Assembly: GCF_037392515.1 (NCBI RefSeq)
Contig: NC_090291.1
Span: 29,870,001 to 29,934,000 of the forward strand
From: Haliotis asinina
Lineage: Eukaryota; Mollusca; Gastropoda; Lepetellida; Haliotidae
Direction: 5' to 3'
Length of the DNA stretch: 64,000 nt
In this document: piece after piece, positions 1-11,462 of the stretch
Position numbering within the stretch: position 1 is the stretch's first letter
How the letters are laid out: the number at the start of each line of letters is the position of its first letter
The notes under the pieces: model-generated
What the model saw: only the letters and a program-made list of their open reading frames with translations
The model's database searches: none
What the model was told of the DNA's origin: nothing
Program-made: the position numbers and the translations under genes

Positions 1-316
1 TGTTTGTTTACAGTCAGTGTTTTTTTATAATTATTGTACAGTAGTGATGTATCAGTATTTGTGATTATGCTTATATAAGTGTCTATAAGTATCTAAACGC
101 CGGTATTGCACAATAAGGAAGTTGGTGATCCATAAAAGACTTGTCGTTCCTATTACTTACAACTTCTAGAGTGCCTCTCAAACAGTTATCAATAAATTAC
201 ATGTTTGGGGATTAGTTTCCACCATAGGTATACAAGTTTGTTAATAATGTGTTATAACATTGCAATCTTACTGAGTATCTTGTCATAGCACACTCACTCT
301 CATCTGCTTTTTAAAG

Positions 317-3300
317 GGAGACAACACTACCCATGCTATGGAGTCGGCTGAGCTGGGAGAATCTGCACCCGCATCTGATGGTCAGCTGCAATCTTCATCA
401 GAAGAGGAGGGCAAAAAGAAGCCCAGCAAGGTCAAAGAGGGGTAAGTCCAAGTGTCATTTACCAACAGAACAAACAAATTGTCCATAAATAATCTTTGGC
501 CATTTTGTTTAAGGTACCACATTTTTCTTTGCACTGTTGTCCCTTCAGTGTGCCAACGGCCTATGGTTTTCAGTTTGAATCCCATTTTGTCCTGCATATC
601 TTCAACACCATACTCATCTGGCACTGTATATTACCATCAAATCAGTATCAAAATGGTATATTCCATAGATAAACCGATCTCTGCTGAAAACATTAGAACT
701 GAAAGTGTAAAGAATCTTGTCTTGTGATGTTGACTTGCAAATTTGACATCTTTATTGACAGAGTTGTCTACTCTTGTTCATTCATCTGATGCCATTTAAA
801 TGTATCCCTTGAAAAAAGTTTGATGAAAGTAGAAACCTGTAGATGAGCAGAAATTCTTCTACAGACTGCCTTTTTTTTGGGTAGTGTAGTTTGAAGGTCA
901 GTCTGGTCTTTTGTCCACATGTAACTTAGACGCCATTCAAATGTCATTAAACCAAACTCAGCGATAATCATTCAGAACTACTTCAAATTACAACTGAGTG
1001 CTTGAAAGACTTTGGGAAACATTTTCATTAAAGCAGGATGTTTGACTTGGAGATGAAATCATTCATATGTTCCACCTGAGACTCGTGTTTGAAACTGCAC
1101 AAGGGTAAATGGTGTGGTGGCCCCTTCAGTGATACACCTGGAAAGGTTTTATAGTGGGCACTTGTGTGCATTATATCTATGTTCAACCTAGGAGAAAAAT
1201 GAATAAAACCTGTGAGTCAAGTGCTAGATTCTGTTGACAAATGCAGTCAGTATGTGATGTTTCTGTTTACACTTTGTGTTATTGTCTCCACAGGTTAAAG
1301 AAGTGTCTAGCTCCATTCACCAACTTCTTCAAGCAGGTGACTGGAGCAACATACAATGCCACTGTTGACGTCTACGCTCCCATGTTCTGCTGTGACTTTA
1401 TCACATTCATCATTGTTGTGTTTGGGTACTGGGCCTTCGGACCAGCTGTAAGTACTGGAACACAGTTGTTGCCCCTACATGCAGTAGTAATATGTTTCAA
1501 ATTGTTATTCTTGGCTTTGTTGATAATTTATCTTTGTGTTCAGGTATTTGCCAGTGTGAAAAGAAAGAGTCTGTCTCTCAAGATAGAACTGTGGCTAAAT
1601 CATACTATCTTTGTTTTCCAGCAAACAGCCAGTGGTGACGTGACAAGCTACATCTCTGAAAATAGGGTAAGTCAGGAGAGTGCAGTCATGGTACATGTTA
1701 CAAGAATATGAGGGACAGTCTCAAAAGTATTTTGTCATTTACATGGTTTGTGAAGACGTGTACAGATAAGTGCTCACAGGTATGAATATGAGTTGACTAG
1801 TGTAAGTATGGTTGCCCTGGTTTACAGGTTCCTGTTCCTTTCTTGGTGATGCTGATCTGCCAGTTTGCTCTTATCATCATCGACCGTGCTCTGTTCCTGC
1901 GGAAGAACGTCCTCGGCAAGTTTGTGTTCCAGATCATCTTGGTGATCCTCATCCACATCTGGATGTTCTTCGTACTTCCGGCTGTCACTGATAGGTCAGT
2001 TCTGGTCATTTGACATGTCATAATGGGAGATAACCCAGAGTACTTTTCCTGTTTTAATGTATTTAATTATTGTTAGTCATCTTTCAGTATATTTTCAGCT
2101 AATAAACATAACATGTGTTCCAAAACATAATGCATTCTTCTTTACAAAACACATTACATATGTCCACTTTGGAAGAATTTTTTAACTACTCCTATGTCTA
2201 ATGGGCAGTGGGGTAACCTCGTGGTTAAGGTGTTCAATACTGATGCTGAACACCTGTGTTCGATTCCACACATGGTTACAGTGTGTGAACCCATTTCTGG
2301 TGTCTCCACCATGATTTTGCTCTAATATTGATAAAACTGGAATAAAACAGAAGCCATTCTTAGGTCTAGCCCGAGGAACATTTTCAGGAATTGGTTTTAT
2401 AGAAGTCCATTGGTTTTTCTGCCTTCCAGGAGTTTCAACAAAAACATCCCAGCTCTGCTGTGGTACTTTGTCAAGTGTATCTACTTTGGGCTGTCAGCAT
2501 ACCAGATCAGGTGTGGCTACCCAACGAGAATCCTTGGCAACTTCCTGACCAAGAAGTACAACTATCTTAACCTGTTCCTATTCAAGGGGTACGTCCATCT
2601 TATTGGTATACATATTGGTATAACCTATGATAGATGAAACACTTCTAGAAGTCAAAACCAGAATGTGTAAGGTTTCAAACACATTACACATGTATACTGA
2701 AAGTAACATTTGCTACTGATATGGATTGTAGTTCAGAGGTAGGTAATTGTGATTTGATCACTCTGTTTGTCCTGTCAGAATAGTTTTCCACAAAGTCATG
2801 GTTTAATATGTATTGTTACCCTAGCTGGTTTTCAAGACTCAATGGAAAGAAGGTTTGCTGAAATTTTTCTAAGGCCGGAAAAGCTGCTTGTGTCAGTCCA
2901 CTATGTATCATCGTCTGTCTTGGGAATGGAGAAAGAAATGTTGGCTTTGTTCCAGATTCCTGGCTATTCCGTTCCTGCTGGAGTTGAGAGCCCTGATGGA
3001 CTGGATCTGGACAGACACCACGCTGGCCATCGGCTCCTGGCTACAAATGGAAGACATCTATGCCAATATTTTCGTCCTCAAGTGCTGGAGGAGAGCAGAG
3101 GCGGTAGGTACATCTGCTCACTTCAACATGGACAGGTTCTTTCTGTTTGGCATGTTTTCCAAAGGGCGCTATAATTCTCTTGAAAAGTGATGAAAACAGA
3201 GGTAGCCTAGTGGTTAAAACATTTGCTTATCACTCCCAAGAACCCAGGTTCAATTCCCCCCACATGGGTACAAAGTGTGAATCCCATTTTTGGTGTCGTC

Positions 3301-6300
3301 TGCCATGCTACTGTAGGAATATTGATACTGTAGGAATATTGTGGCTATAACCACACTCACTCTGATTAGAGTATTACTTAATCTGTAGTTTTTTGAAGTT
3401 GCATTATATTGATATGAAACTGATCTGTCATGTTAAAATTCTTGTGTGTCAGGACATTTGACTGACCACAGATATTCAACTATATGAAGTCATCATTTGC
3501 ATTATGTATATGTTCGGAAAAAAACACTGATCTGTGTCAGTATCCCAATTCTCTGTGACTCCCTGTTGTAGACATACCCAACCCCACGTGCCATGAAGAG
3601 GAAGGCTCTCATCAAGTATGGCGTGGGCGGCCTGCTGCTTCTTGTCATCATCTTCATCATCTGGTTCCCGCTTGTACTCTTCTCCTTCGCTAACACCGTA
3701 TTCGAGCAGAACCCACCCTTCGAGTCCACCGTCACCATTACCCTTGGAGGGTACCAGCCAATCTTCAAGATGACAGCCCAGCAGCAGAACATCGAACATC
3801 TGACTTCCTCACAGTACAACATCCTACAGAGTCGATACAGCAAAGACAGGGTAGGTATCAAGTATGATTTTATGGAAATCGCAGTAGCCATGATGGGATA
3901 GCAGCTGAAATACTTATAATGCTGTGACTATGCATAATGAGATGATAAGACATGATAACATATTTCTCCCTCATTCAGTCTCTCACTCTCTTTGTCACTC
4001 TCTGCACCTCTACCTCTCTCTTTCTTCCTCTCTACCTGTCTATCTCTGTCTCTGTCCACTTTTCTACCTCTGTCTCTTTCTACCTCTCTTCTCTGCCTCT
4101 ACCGCTGTCTGTCTACCTCTCTCTCTGTTTCTGTCTACCGCTGCAATTATGACTTGGTACATATCTTGTTCCCAGAATGCCATGGGCTTCCTGTCCAACT
4201 ACGAGGCCATTGATGTAACCAAGGTTACACTACAAGGCAAGTCCACATCGCTGTGGGGCATTAGTCCCCCAAGTCAGGACGACCTCGTCACATCTCTGCA
4301 GAATAACAGAAACATGAAGCTGGAGTTCTTCATAAGCTTTGTCAGGTGAGACTTTTACTGTCTTCCATGGATAATTGTAAAATGTTCATATCAATAGAAT
4401 GCCATTGTTGAGGGATAGCTTCATGAATTCATCATTTCTTTGGACCCATCTTATTCAGATAACCAGACATATTGTCAAGTAATGTAATGAACACATCGTG
4501 CATGTTTTCATCCCTTGTTTTGGTGGCTTCTGCAGGGACCCGTCTGGAGGCCAATCAGGCAGTATCAGCAACGACTTCACTATGTTGCTGGACGATCCCA
4601 CCAAGAAGCAGCTAATAGGTATCATCAATGGGACATCCAATTCTACAGTGTAAGTTTTCCTGGCTTTGTGCTTTTACCGTTTCTGTGTATTCCAAATATG
4701 AGTCACAGCAGTGTAAGCTTTGTGGATTTTTAAAAATACAAACGGTTTTATGGTAAATTTGTTACGAATGGATATTGTGACGAATCTGTCTGAAACGTTG
4801 CAGATCTTCTCCATTTGTTCTCAAGAAAATGTTTTTCAACCTGCAGGAATATATTCGGTGTTTTCCCGAGATTTATGCGTCTGGCATTGGATGGGCGACC
4901 AACAGGCATCAAACCATTGCTATATGGTAGGTATTTCAATCAAGACATTCCAGTGATCAACAGCACTGGTATCATCATCGCATTTGGAAACTGATGACAT
5001 ATTTACACCAAGTCAGTGAGTCTGACCAACTGATCCCGGGAGTCGCTTCTTACAACAAGTATGAATTGCTGAAGATCATTTCTAACGCGGATTTTCACGG
5101 GTGTCTAGGAGTTACGGGCTTACGCAAACTTCATGTAGACATAAACATCTTTTCAGCTACTCTTAGAGCCAGAAGTTGACAGTGTCATTTACAAATATAT
5201 TAGGGATAGATATGGACCTGTATTACATCCCATGCAGACTTTAAGAACTCATCCTATTAGAATCAGTTGTCGGTAAAGAGAAGCAACTGCTTGTTAATAA
5301 TACCATACTAGGGGATAATATGTTTGGTCGCATACAAAGAGCTGTGTTAGACTTCCTCATTCAAAATGGGAAGTACGACATAATTGACCTGAACATAAAG
5401 ATAATAGTTTGGTAAGTTTTGGACCATACAGGCCTTTTCAGGTTCAAGGTCGCACTAAAACCTTACCTACCCACTTACCTACATACAAATTTTCTTTCCT
5501 TTATAGGTGATTTTGGTGTTGGCATGAGCAACATATCGATGGGTTTGTTTCGGGACTCCAACGCTGGTCCATTGTCCGAGTACATCCAGTGGTGGCAGAT
5601 CAAGGAGCTTATCAAGGGGAATGATATACTCGAATACGACCCAAATAAAAAGGCCCATGAAGTGGAGGAACTCACCATTTTCACCTTCAATGACAGGAAA
5701 GCACCTGCAGGATTCTCGGTTATCACAGGATATGGGTAAGTCATTTTACTGATTTTATTCTTTAACATGAATCGTTATGTGTAAAGGTATTCTGGTTATA
5801 ATTTTGACATTGTTTAATTATATAAATTTCATATTCAAATATAGATTCTAGTTTATAGCAAACAGATTGCAATGGTTTTATGAATGTATTGTTTCTTGAT
5901 CACTGCCTTAATTTGTGAAAGTCACATGAAATAGTTGTTGAAGCTTTTGATATGACCCTGTTTTAATGTTGTGTAGTTAGTGTGTTAACCCCATCACTTC
6001 GTAATTGCTGTCATCTTGCAAGAATGATTTGTGTTTGCCTTTGATGCGTGTCAGATGATTAGTACAAAACTTGCTGCAAATGAGATTTCACTTTTGAGTC
6101 ATTTCTATTAAATTCTAAGATATTTGTTTTGATATACATCATGATATACATTTTCAATCATGTGTTATAATCAACTGTGCAGCTTTTGTCTTGGAATCCT
6201 GTTAACTCATTTGGAGAAGTGCAAGAGAATATCTTAACTGCAGCAGGTTTATGGGTGTTTAAGATAAAGCTGTGACATCAAGAGTGTTCTACCAGGACAT

Positions 6301-9300
6301 TTGTTCGCATAGTAATTATTTAGTCAACACTGACACACTATTTCATATTTAAAATTTAAAAGTTTCCCTTAATATGTTTAATCTAATGTTTATCGAAAAA
6401 TTCAAGACAAATGATCTTTGTTTCAAGAATTTGCCCTTATTCCATGGTTTTGCTAACATATTAAAAGAACAGCCTGTCTGAATATCAACAGGACCCCAGT
6501 TCATTATTGATTTTGAAGTTTTGAGATATAACAAAGGAGTAGAAACTAGACAGAGATATTATAGAGACTTTGTCATGTTCCTGTGTAGAATCTCGGGGTG
6601 TTCTTGTCAGCATGGCATGACCTGCATGATGCATGGAGTGATACTCTACCATTCCACTTGGGGGATATAAATATCTATATCCTTCTTTGGGATATAAATT
6701 GTTCTATCCTTGCTAAAGCATCTAGCAGCCTAGTAACTAATATTTTAGCTTCACTAGCAGGATGTGTTTTGTATGCAGTAGTAGTCGTTGCAGTAGTAGT
6801 AGTTGTTGCAGTAGTAGTAGTTCTAGCAGCAGTAGTAGTAGTAATTGTAGCAGTAGTAAAAGTTGTTCACATGTTTGCCTGAAATGCTTAGCTGTTCAAG
6901 GCACATATGTTCTATGATTGACTTGTCTGATGATAGTGATGTATGTGTAATACGGATATTGTTATATCTGACAATGTAATGTTGTAATAGTACGTGTTGT
7001 AAACTGTGATAAACAGATGTTGTCAATGAAGATGAAATGTGTACATATTTTCAATGATGTGCAAGCTCTCAACATCCCAACTTGATCTTTGTCTCAGAGG
7101 AAATTCATGCTTGAAGCAGAATCCATATATACCATCACAAGCACAGTATGTGTTACATGTTGTTTCATGGGCATTTAATGGAAGATAACAGAAGACACAG
7201 TACACTCATTTATATGTAATAACTAGCTGATAGAACTGTTATAGCAACATTTCAGTATAGATCTCAACTCACTAGCAAGAAACACTAGCTTGATATACCA
7301 TATTTGATGGATCAAAATATGCTTACTTCTACTGGTGTTTCGACCTTGACAGGATCAAGTTGGGAGCTGATGTTGATGCATGATGTGTGCAGTCATTCAT
7401 CTGTCAGTGACATGTCTGAGGTGAAGTCTTGGTGTGGATAACATTGTTTCTGTCTGAATTTATTATGACGATTCTACCACCTAAAACTTTATACTGCAAC
7501 GGTTCTTTGACTATAACTCGTACTTTTAACAACAGTACGAGTTTATCAGAGATTCCATTTAGGGAATCAAAGCAGAATCAGTGTCCAGTTCAAGATGAAG
7601 TGATTGTAGCACTACACCTATCATGTTATTTACCACATGATAGTGCTGGTTTTTGGACAGGGTTCCTGATTGTATTTAGTTGGTTACCTACACATACATT
7701 CACCTCAGTCATGTCTGATATTGAATTCTGTTGGGATGAAAATCGGTACATTGAGAAGCCAAGGACTCCTCATAATGTGTTTCCTTGATTAAACGCCAAA
7801 CATTGAATGACCACTGGGATCTCAATTATTCACTGGGTATTGAATAAATGCTTGAGTCTCAATTAAACATGGGTATGGGATAAACACTGGGACCTTAGTT
7901 AAACACTGGGAATTGAATAAACTCTGTGGTCTCAATTAAAGTTGGGTATTGAATAAATGTTTGGGTTTGAGTGAAACACTGGGTAGTTTTTATGAAAACT
8001 GAGTCTGATAGAAATATATCTTTTGCCATTCAATCGATGAAATACAACAGTTTGCAAGCATCAAACTGTATGCTAAAAGAACTGTCTTATTAATCACGTC
8101 TGAGGCCTCTCAGTGTACTTATCTGAAACATTTGAAGATTTTTGTAAGATCACTACAGATTGTATAACAATGTGTTGTGCAATGTTGCTGTTTTGGCAGG
8201 ACTTTGCATTGTGGAGCATGAATCTGTGTTGTGGGTGCTAACCAAACCAGCTAAGAAGTGTGACTACTCACAATACTATTGTCAGCCATGACGACCATTC
8301 ATCACAAGGACTGGTATTGTCAGAGTAGTGCAGTAACATGTCTGATGATTCAAAACCAATTCCAAACGTAGTATTTCATGATTTGACCTGTTGATGTTAT
8401 AATAACCTGAACCAATCAAAAGACATATCAACTTTTATTCATCCTACTCATGGCACCAACAGGTATAATGACCTGGTATATAAATATGTAAATTAAGTTG
8501 TAGAAGAGACTGACTTGTTGCTGCACTAATGACTATTCATGATAAATTCATAATTCATCAACTACCAATTGATGAGCTTGGAGAAAAGATCTGATATCTT
8601 TTAAAATACTATGACAGAATGTGTCCTTGACTGGTACAAAAACACTTTCAAATAAATCCCATGCTATTGTCTTTCTGACATGCTGAGCTTCTTCTGAAAG
8701 CCTGATTCTGTGCATCATGGCTCTGTGCAGCTCATCTGCTTGTTTCTGGCCCCTTTTCTGCTCATGCCGTATAAGCTTTGTGCTGAGGCTTTGTGAGACA
8801 GCATTGACTGGTATACATTATCATGAAATTCAAATCTGGACATTTCCCATCTAAATCTCTATTGATTCACCTGAATCTTATCTATAAACTATCGTCAGTG
8901 AAATTCTTCATTCACCTTCTGTATGCTTGATTAACACTTTCTGTTTCAACCCCCTACACATACATACTTCATTTACACTTTCTGTATCAAAACCCTGCAA
9001 ATTACAATGCATTGTTGATTGACACATTCTTTGTTAGTGTATGTCCAACACGTTGTTAAGATTGAATTCATGCCTTCTTAACCAGCACTTTGTCAAGATT
9101 TAACACATCTACTTTTAACTTATCATTGCAACACCTGCACGCCTACACTTTCATACAATTGTTCAGGTATGCCTAGTTAACACTTTATAGTCAAGATTTA
9201 GCACATGCCTAGTAAAGACTTATAGTCAAGATTTAGCAATTTAGCACATACCTGCTTAGCACTTAATAGTCAAGAATTATCACATGCATATTAAACACTT

Positions 9301-9748
9301 TATAGTCAAGATTTAACACATGCCTAGTAAACACTTTATAGTCAAAATTTAACACATGCCTGCCTAACTAACCCACTGATTACGGTTCATCACAACCTAA
9401 TTAACACTATACCCCATCCCATTGTACATCCCACCAGTTGTATTCCCTTCTCTTCAAACCCTTCACCCCCTGGTCTGTTATTTCAGTATAATCGGTCTCT
9501 ATGTGTCGTTCATCCTGTTGATCGGCCGTATCCTGCGTCTGAGCACCACAGGCTTGTACCAGAGCATCATGTTCCTGCACTACCCGTACGTGGATCGGGT
9601 GCTGCAGCTGTGCCTTAACATCTACCTGGTTCGCGAGATGAAAGAGTTCGTGCTGGAGGAGGATCTGTTTGCCAAACTGCTCTTCTTCTACCGCTCGCCG
9701 GAGACCGCCGTCAAGTGGACGCGCAAGCCTAACAAGAAAGATGATTAG
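317..9748 (+). CDS. PIEZO: PIEZO mechanosensitive cation channel, 3' part (common exons plus terminal exon A)
   Basis: PIEZO forms a trimeric, stretch-gated cation channel of the plasma membrane. The 5' exons lie outside the window. Common exons by splice sites and phase: 317-441, 1294-1447, 1622-1666, 1828-1994, 2430-2588, 2956-3103, 3572-3850, 4176-4345, 4536-4649, 4847-4926, 5507-5735. With terminal exon 9487-9748 the CDS here is 1932 nt (643 aa plus stop). Order of parts: an acidic/lysine linker (317-441); last blade helices with FGYWAFG and IIIDRALFLRK; the anchor region (RCGYPTRILGNF, MDWIWTDTT) in 2430-3103; the outer pore helix (GVGGLLLLVIIFIIWFPL) and start of the extracellular cap in 3572-3850; the cap to 5735; then inner helix and C-terminal domain in the terminal exon. 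These motifs match vertebrate PIEZO1/2 closely in order and spacing. The first exon listed is the least certain, as its acceptor (TTTTTAAAG) is weak. A second usable terminal exon lies at 11207-11462. Confidence 0.95.
2203..2349 (+). repeat. tRNA-headed SINE-like repeat A
   Basis: The head has ACCTCGTGGTTAAG (A-box-like) and GTTCGATTCC (B-box-like), followed by the family body ACCCATTTCTGGTGTC. It lies in a PIEZO intron. Confidence 0.75.
3198..3365 (+). repeat. tRNA-headed SINE-like repeat A
   Basis: It shows GTAGCCTAGTGGTTAAAACA, GGTTCAATTCC and the ACACTCACTCT tail. A short internal duplication (ATACTGTAGGAATATTG) is present. It lies in a PIEZO intron. Confidence 0.8.
3970..4143 (+). repeat. 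polypyrimidine (CTCT/CTGT) tract in PIEZO intron
   Basis: This is about 175 bases of nearly pure C/T, mostly CTCTCT, CTGTCT and TACCTCT units. It ends some 30 bases before the acceptor of exon 4176-4345. It acts as an oversized pyrimidine tract and produces spurious open frames. Confidence 0.85.
4950..5107 (+). repeat. dispersed repeat B, old partial copy
   Basis: It shows GTGATCAACAGCA, CCAAGTCAGTGAGTCTGACC, GATCCCGGGAGTCGC and TTTTCACGGGT. It lies in a PIEZO intron. Confidence 0.75.
6772..6865 (+). repeat. imperfect GTA/GTT trinucleotide repeat
   Basis: This is a run of GTA units with GTTGCA interruptions inside the 3.75 kb PIEZO intron 5736-9486. The open frame across it (poly-Val) is a by-product. 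Confidence 0.85.
7826..7985 (+). repeat. minisatellite 1 in PIEZO intron, ~36-37 bp unit
   Basis: There are about four to five degenerate copies of a unit built around CTCAATTAAACACTGGGTAT and TGAATAAA. It lies in the intron before terminal exon A. Confidence 0.75.
9165..9362 (+). repeat. minisatellite 2 in PIEZO intron, ~36 bp unit
   Basis: There are about five copies of a unit containing CACATGCCTAGTAAACAC and TTTATAGTCAAGATTTA. It ends some 125 bases before the exon A acceptor. The stretch 8880-9165 holds weaker, older-looking versions of the same words (AACACTTT, CAAGATT). Confidence 0.75.
9487..9748 (+). CDS. PIEZO: PIEZO terminal exon A: inner helix and C-terminal domain, variant A
   Basis: This exon follows a TTATTTCAG acceptor. 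Its first base completes the GG left by exon 5507-5735 and gives G-I-I-G-L-Y-V-S, the start of the pore-lining inner helix. It runs through VDRVLQLCLNIYLVRE, LEEDLFAKLL and YRSPETAVKW to a TAG at 9746-9748, ending in KPNKKDD. Length and landmarks match a full PIEZO C-terminus. The sequence reads SIMFLHYPYVDR where mouse PIEZO1 has SIMFEELPCVDR, so the glutamate pair after MF is replaced by Leu-His. No stop or frameshift interrupts the exon, and its third codon positions are GC-rich like the other exons. An AATAAA at 10557-10562 could end transcripts that use it. Confidence 0.93.
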
Positions 9749-11206
9749 GGGAATTAAAGTATCAACAATTGTTGTGAACTTCTGTTTCAGATGAATCAAT
9801 TTTAAAAGACAATATTATTTGTATGAGGAGAATATATTGTATTTTCTTAAATTGGAATCCTGAATACATTATCTGACTGAAATTTGATTTTATTTATGAT
9901 AAATTGCAATAATTTACACCAGGATGTCATTACAGACTGATTTTAATTGATGTTGAGAATATGCTTCATCATATTTGAATTCAAGAGAATTTACTCTGAT
10001 GATAAGATGCATCAATTAAATACAGAAAATACGTTTCTGATATACACATATACTGTATCCATTTATAGTTGAATATATTTTCTAGCATAACTAGCACTAT
10101 GATTCTGCAATAATGTTGGCATAACTAAGATAACCGAATAATGTGTGTGCGCTATAGTTAACAGAATATACCATGCTTGTCCATTACATCTCCCTATTCT
10201 GTTCTGGAGTGTATTGTCTGTCTTCTCTCATGGGCTTAAAGCTTGTGCGAGATTAAATATGTTCTGATCTCAGACTGTGACCTCAGTATTAAATGAGATC
10301 ACATGCTGTTGTGGATATCGTGATTCATAGTACAAACCAGATACGCTTCCAAATATACTATGTTTTAGAAATACATGACAATTGTTCTGTCTGAATTCTG
10401 TTAACACTGACAGCTTTCCAGTAAACTGATACCGATGTAACATTGTATTTTGATCATGTAAGCATGTAACAATATTTTCATGAAAGCAAAGACATATATT
10501 AAGGTTGTACCTGGTTAGGTGTTGTGAATCGGGTTTCCTCATGTATCCCAATACTCAATAAAGTTGTGACGACAACTGTTTATTTTCTTAGCAGTCACTG
10601 CATACATGTTGTATTGTACATACATGTATTTACTCTGTTGTCAGTTGTACAGTTTCTTACCTTTTTACATACTGCAACATGTAACATCTGTGTCAAAGCT
10701 GATGAAACTACCCTGGTACAACTGTGATATTATCAAACCTTACATCATAGAAGTGACTGAATGTTAAAATTTGCAAAAATATCAGCATATTGTTAAGGCA
10801 TACCAGATTTTGAAAGTATTGGAGTTGAATTGACAGTCTATGAAAATTAAGGGGAGATAATTCACATTTTACCAGGTATACAATTTCATCAGTTTGAATT
10901 CTCCAAGAGGGTAAATGATTTGATAAATGGTTGTCAAGTAGATAGTTTTTCAAGGTGTTTGTTTGGTCCGATTGGTTTGTTTATGTTTATTTCAGGGTAA
11001 GTATGGCATTTGTAAAACGTGGGTTGATAAATATGCCTGTATTATGTGAAACTTCTATACACGATATGGAGCTGATATGGCATTGCTTCACTTGCTCATT
11101 GTACACGATAGTAAGATAACTATGTTGTTGGAGGCACAGGTGAGTAGTTTCTCTGCAACTCAAACCACAGTCTGTTCTAACGATGATCTTGTTCTTTTCC
11201 TTACAG
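9749..11206 (+). other. exon A 3' UTR and spacer before exon B
   Basis: This non-coding stretch contains the candidate poly(A) signal at 10557. No other gene was seen. The last ~40 bases before 11207 supply the branch/pyrimidine region of the exon B acceptor. Confidence 0.7.
10557..10562 (+). terminator. candidate poly(A) signal for PIEZO exon A transcripts
   Basis: This is an AATAAA about 810 bases after the exon A stop and 645 bases before exon B, followed by a GT-rich stretch. Use of this site would make exon A a true last exon and leave exon B to transcripts that skip A. Confidence 0.5.
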
Positions 11207-11462
11207 CATCATTGGTCTGTATGTGTCATTGGTGTTAGTCATTGGCCGCTTTTTTAGAGTGACATTTTTCACGGGGTCGTCATACCGCATCATGTTCGAG
11301 GAGCTTCCAGATGTGGACAATGTCCTTCACCTATGTCTCGACATCTACATGGTGCGAGAGAGTCGGGACTTTCGCCTCGAAGAGGATCTCTTCTCTAAGC
11401 TTCTGTTCTTGTACCGCTCCCCTGAGACGCTCATCAAGTGGACGAAGCGGAAGGTTGATTAA
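11207..11462 (+). CDS. PIEZO: PIEZO terminal exon B: inner helix and C-terminal domain, variant B
   Basis: This exon follows a pyrimidine-rich TTTTCCTTACAG acceptor. Its first base also completes GG to Gly, giving G-I-I-G-L-Y-V-S. It keeps RIMFEELPDVDN (the MFEELP motif of vertebrate PIEZO), LCLDIYMVRE, LEEDLFSKLL and YRSPETLIKWT, and stops with TAA at 11460-11462. Joined to exon 5507-5735 the CDS is 1926 nt (641 aa plus stop). By eye it is about 55-60% identical to exon A in protein, with the most divergence in the lower half of the inner helix (RVTFFTGSSY against RLSTTGLYQ). It is open, in phase and not decayed, so it looks like a duplicated, mutually exclusive last exon and not a dead copy. 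The first AATAAA after it is at 13446-13451. Confidence 0.92.

Larger units (their letters stand above)
5736..9486 (+). other. PIEZO intron before exon A
   Basis: This 3.75 kb intron separates the cap-encoding exon from terminal exon A. Apart from the trinucleotide run and two minisatellites listed separately, no coding or structured feature was recognised. Confidence 0.8.

Noticed and set aside
2203-2349. Functional tRNA genes at the heads of repeat A copies
   Set aside because: A- and B-box-like words are present, but the cloverleaf stems do not form and each head is attached to a repeat body and tail.
3924-4349. 141-codon ORF spanning the pyrimidine tract
   Set aside because: The frame is open only because the CT tract contains no stops; the real PIEZO exon 4176-4345 is read in its own phase.
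6598-6882. ORF with poly-Val end
   Set aside because: It is produced by the GTA trinucleotide repeat in the PIEZO intron.
9165-9362. CRISPR-like array of ~36 bp units
   Set aside because: The units are contiguous and degenerate with no spacers, and the locus is an animal intron.
9487-11462. Exon B as a decayed PIEZO pseudogene or a separate gene
   Set aside because: It has no stop or frameshift, keeps the canonical MFEELP and SPET motifs, and has an acceptor in the correct phase. No other PIEZO exons lie near it.
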